Assembly: GCA_016584495.1 (NCBI GenBank)
Contig: WAID01000005.1
Coordinates: forward strand, 868,501-932,500
DNA: 64,000 nt
Source: Celoporthe dispersa
Taxonomy: Eukaryota > Ascomycota > Sordariomycetes > Diaporthales > Cryphonectriaceae
Reading direction: 5' to 3'
The notes below the pieces were generated by a model. It was not told the DNA's origin, did no database searches, and saw only the letters and a list, made by a program, of their open reading frames with translations. Positions 60,201-64,000 of this stretch are shown here, one piece after another; positions within the stretch are counted from its first letter, which is position 1; every line of letters starts with the position of its first letter. The position numbers and the translations under genes are program-made.

Positions 60201-63200
60201 AAGAAAGCAAAAAAGAAAAAAAAGCGAAAGCAAGTTTGACTCGGCGTGCTAGTTGACAGATGTCACCGTCTCGTGTTGATTGATCCTACTCGACGTCAGG
60301 CACGTGCTGGTGGGCGCTAGCCATCAGGCCGTCTTCACCCCCCCTTGCCCCCCTAAGCAGGCCCTAAACGCCCTCTCCCCTGGCCCCCCGGGCGGAAGGA
60401 AATTAAGAAGATCCGAAGATCCCAGCCACCGTGGGTAGTGTGGGTAATCTACCGGCCAGGAAGTTTCTTTCTTTTTTTTCCCCCCTCGTTCTCTGTCTCT
60501 CTCTCGCCCGCCTTTTCACCTCTTCTTCCTGTTTTTCTTTCTTTCTCTCTTTCTTTGCAGGACCGTCATGCAGGCATCAAGCCTCTGAACTTGGGCCAGG
60601 GGTCTCCGGGGTCTGTGGCTTGCGCGCTGGGGGGCCGGTGGATCATCTACCCTTCAATATGTGCGATTGCTGATCGTTCGGACCCTGCCTCCGCTGGGCT
60701 CTGTCGATCGGCCGACTGAGGCCCGGAGTAAGATGACAAAGTTGAGCGGTCAAGTTCTGGGAGAAGGGGGGGAAGGGAAGGTTTGTGTGTCAGAAAACCC
60801 TGAAACTTGGCAAGGTGGGTTTGGGTAATAGCGTTGCTGGTACATGGTACTGTAGAGAGAAGGGAAGCCCAAGCATGCTGGGTGGGCCAGAACTCGAGTG
60901 CCTCCACCTCGAACCGCGCGCGGCACGGCTGCTGCGAGCCGAGTCGAGGCGCGAAGCCGATGGGGGCCCGAAAAGAAAAGAAAGGAAGAAAGGAAGAAGG
61001 AAGGGAAAGAAAGGAAAAAAAAAGGAGCCTCGATATCTCGAGATCAAAAGGCTGTCGAGGACGGACAGTGCCCTTTCACAGTGTCCTCTCCACCAGCCGT
61101 ATCTCAGATCGATGTTCGTCCGTGCGCTGATTTCAATTACCGGAGGGCCGTAAGAATAATGACGCCTCTGTACCCACCATGACCACGTTTCGCCCCTGCA
61201 AGCCAGCCGTATCCCATCTGGGGGCGCACTGCGATGAATGTATGCGAGATCTGGCCGTCGCCGGGCCTGGTTCATCACGCAATGGGGGGCCCCTGTGCTG
61301 TCGTCGTCCTCGTCGTCGTCATCACCACCACCACCACCAACCCATCGCTCAACGGGATCGTGGAGGACGGTGTAAGCTGCCGATCTTGCGAGCTCTGCTG
61401 TCTGGGGCGGCTGACGTCGTTTGTCGTAAGGTTAATGTCCGGTACTCCCGGGCCCGACAGCCCGCTGGAGCTGCCTCTTCGCGTTAGTTGGCGCGGAGGG
61501 TCCACCGTGTTGTCCAGTGTCCACGGAGCGCGGGAGGCACTCTGGCACTCTGGTACCATTTGAGCCAGTCAGTCAACCGACCAGGCTTAGCGGGTGTGGT
61601 CTTGTTCCTGACTAGCGCAGGTCCCAGAAGGTCGGCGCCTGTAGGCCAAGTAGGCCTGCGGGAAGCAAAGTGGGAGCCTCTATTTTTATCGTGCCGCCGG
61701 TGGGTCGACAGCCTGTTGGGTGACTGCACCTTCTTGTTTTTCTTCCAGAGGCCTGGTTGGCTGTCTTTGGATGGCGTGGAAGGGGGCAAAGGGAGGTGGT
61801 GACGACGAGACCACAGAGCAGACGGTGTCAATATCGCGCATCTTATTCGCCAGCCCGTCGCCAGCCCGCTTCCCTGTTGTCTCTGCGGAGGGCAGGCCAG
61901 GATTGGGACTGAATACACCCGATACAACCGTCGTAGCCGTGTCATCCAGCCGAGGACGAGGGCTGTGAAGGTGAAAATACACCTGGCTCAGGTAATTCGA
62001 TTTGAAATCTCGCACCACCATGTCTCGCCTTGCTGGACCCTCCCCTACCCGCTTCACAGGTCCAGAGTCGCAGCCTCGATCTTCTCGACTTGAGGCATCG
62101 CTAGTGGCACTCTGATGATCATACCACCAGTGCGTGCCTTTCTTTTCTTTTCTGAAGCCATGCCATCAGGCAGTCAACCCAGGAGGGCTTCGCCTGTGAC
62201 TGCAGCGGCTGGCCCCATCGTCTGCGGCGGCTATCTTCACACATTGTCGAGCTCGACGTCATCGCTTCGAGGTTTACGGACCTGCTTGCCCCTGGCAGTT
62301 GTATACTGCCTGGTATAAGTAGTGGAAGATCAGTTGAGGAGGGTTAACCCCGGGGTGGTCTCCTCGCACGACCAGCACTGGACAGCCAAGCAAGGGAGCT
62401 GGCGCAGGCCGGCTACGATTTGCCCAAAACGGTCGAGCGCGTCCAAGCGAGACACGTCCGGGCGGGGGACAACGCGGCGGCCTGAGATGATCGGACAAGC
62501 CAGCGACGGCCGTCCACGTAGGTACGCACGTATCTTGCGAAGCTCAAGCTCAAGCTGTTCGCCCAATCCCGAGCGAATCGGCACTGAGGAGCGGATAGCC
62601 GGAAGGGAGATAGACTTTATGGCTGGCTATTGTCGGGTCGAAACTTTCGCCATTGATATTCGAAATAAGTTTGACTTTTTCTTCCGGGAAAAACCAAGAG
62701 CAGGGGTTTGTTGGATTTGCAATACCACGGTATGATCGAGGTACATACCACAATATCTGCTCCTAGCTTGGTAGTGAGTATCGTGGCCAGTCAGAGGGCG
62801 TTCCCCGACACCACCTCCAAATGCCTAGGCACCATTCTCAAACACAGGGCAGGGTGCCTATCAGGAGAATCTCACAACCAGCTGGGAAATTCCCAGACCG
62901 AGCTTGGGAGCTTACGAGGCCACAGCGCGCCGACAACGAGAAGGTGCAGGACCTGGTGATCTGCGTGCAGCAGCTCACACCGAGAGCCTTGTTTCGGGCG
63001 CTGGCAGTCCACGATATGGATCAGGCCCCAATAAGCCAGCGCTGAAGATGAAGCTGGAGATAAATCCCGAAGGGAAAGCTGACGAGGAAGACATCGAGGC
63101 TGATCATACTGCAAGAAACAAATGCGAGCCTGTCGATGGGAGGGTGGGAAGGTTGTGTGTGACCCTGTGACCTTCTTGGCCTGTCTGACCTGGAGAGGGC

Positions 63201-64000
63201 AGAGAGAGGGAGAGGGAGGCTCGGTCGGCTGCTGTCGGCGCACATCAGCCGTGATGCAACCCTCGCGCCCTTCGAGAAGGGTCTTCCTCCTGGATGCTAG
63301 CGTCTGTCCCGCGGCTATTGGTCCGGCCTTAAGGGTGAGAGAGATGAGTACCATGAGATGAGACGTCGATTTGACGACGCCCTGGTTGGTAGGAGGGTCG
63401 CATGCCGCACGACCTGTTTTTTTTTTTTTTTTGTTTTTTTGTTTTTGGTCTCCTGGGACAAAGACCTTGGTACTATGTAATCTCCCAGGTCTCGCGCGAG
63501 TTCGATACTAAGACCATATATAGAGACGAGGATGCAAGGGGGGCGGGATTTTCTATCACAACTCACATTTCTCTTCCTCCTTCCTTCCTCTTCGTATACT
63601 AAAGTTGTACCACCGTAGTGGCCGGCGATAAAGACGTCGAACAGGGCTGGTAGATCACATCCTCTTCGCGCCTAGGCGCAGCGTTTGGGCCCAAGAGGAG
63701 GTGAGGCATACGGAAGGAGGTGGACGCCGGTGGAGTCGTCCAGGCCACAAACACGGTGATGCCTAATAGTGTGCGTGTGCTCCCTGAAGATGACACAAGA
63801 GGCACCACCACCGCGACCGTTCCTTCCCTGACCCAGATACGCCAGGTACGCCACCAGCCGTGCCCTCGTCGGGATCTGAAACGCAGGTGCACACCTCTTT
63901 TTCGATGTGCACGACCCCTGGAGGCCACACTAGCCCCTCTGGGCTACCACGCCACCTGATCAATGCTCTCGACAGGGGGGGTTGAAGGAGGAGGGCGCGA
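57236..64000. other. gene desert at the right end
   Basis: Nearly 6.8 kb without a gene I can support. It contains an AT-rich patch (57480-57900), an AC run (58661-58680), pyrimidine tracts (58800-58855, 60470-60560), a purine-rich stretch (60970-61025) and a T run (63418-63444). The longest frame (about 300 aa, minus, 58738-59643) is of mixed composition without motifs. No transposase, reverse transcriptase, terminal repeat or tRNA-like fold was recognised. The last 400 bp carry overlapping minus-strand frames that might belong to a gene beyond the edge. Confidence 0.5.
58661..58680. repeat. AC dinucleotide microsatellite
   Basis: About ten AC units in the right-hand gene desert. Confidence 0.85.

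Noticed and set aside
63599..63963. Minus-strand frames at the right edge
   Set aside because: Two overlapping frames of similar length with no recognisable motif; they could belong to a gene beyond the window but cannot be supported.

Overview
This is about 64 kb of nuclear chromosome from a filamentous ascomycete, most likely a sordariomycete. The evidence is short spliced introns (about 47-250 bp, GTRNGT donors, CTRAC-like branch points), GC-rich third codon positions, and recognisable fungal proteins. These include a DASH kinetochore subunit, a Fig1 claudin-like protein, a vacuolar aspartyl protease, and GPI1, SLD2, TAF12 and RPN3 orthologs. There is no operon structure, rRNA, tRNA, CRISPR array or recognisable transposon. 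The species cannot be named from the sequence alone.

Layout. 1-24.3 kb is gene-rich: GPI1 (minus, running off the left edge), a small overlapping membrane ORF, RRP6 (plus), a D-2-hydroxyacid dehydrogenase (plus), cytosolic SHMT (minus), the vacuolar protease PEP4/PrA (minus), SLD2 (plus), an odd PAF-acetylhydrolase-like protein with a Cys/His/Asp-rich tail (minus), a TOPORS-like RING protein (minus), a DsbA-fold protein (plus) and SPC34 (minus). 24.3-46.4 kb is sparser: an acidic disordered protein, TAF12, RPN3, an aldo/keto reductase, FIG1 and a GH47 alpha-mannosidase, separated by 0.8-3.3 kb of microsatellite-rich spacer. 46.4-64 kb is gene-poor: an MFS drug-type transporter, two uncertain small ORFs, a secreted histidine-rich protein and a codon-biased orphan exon pair. 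The last ~7 kb has no gene I can support.

The genes do not form one pathway. Most are housekeeping: GPI anchoring, RNA decay, one-carbon metabolism, vacuolar proteolysis, replication initiation, kinetochore, transcription, proteasome and glycan trimming. No biosynthetic cluster or defence system is evident.

The most striking property of the window is that many conserved genes carry single-base frame breaks, mostly in short homopolymers. They affect RRP6, PEP4, SLD2, SPC34, the PAF-AH-like gene, the aldo/keto reductase, the GH47 mannosidase and one small hypothetical; RRP6 also has an in-frame TGA at an expected Trp. GPI1, SHMT, TAF12, RPN3, FIG1, the MFS gene and the dehydrogenase look intact. 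Uncorrected sequencing indels are the simplest explanation, so CDS spans below cover the whole gene across the breaks. The best biological leads are the PAF-AH-like pseudoenzyme fused to a metal-binding-like tail, the secreted His-rich protein, and the isolated exons near 57 kb.
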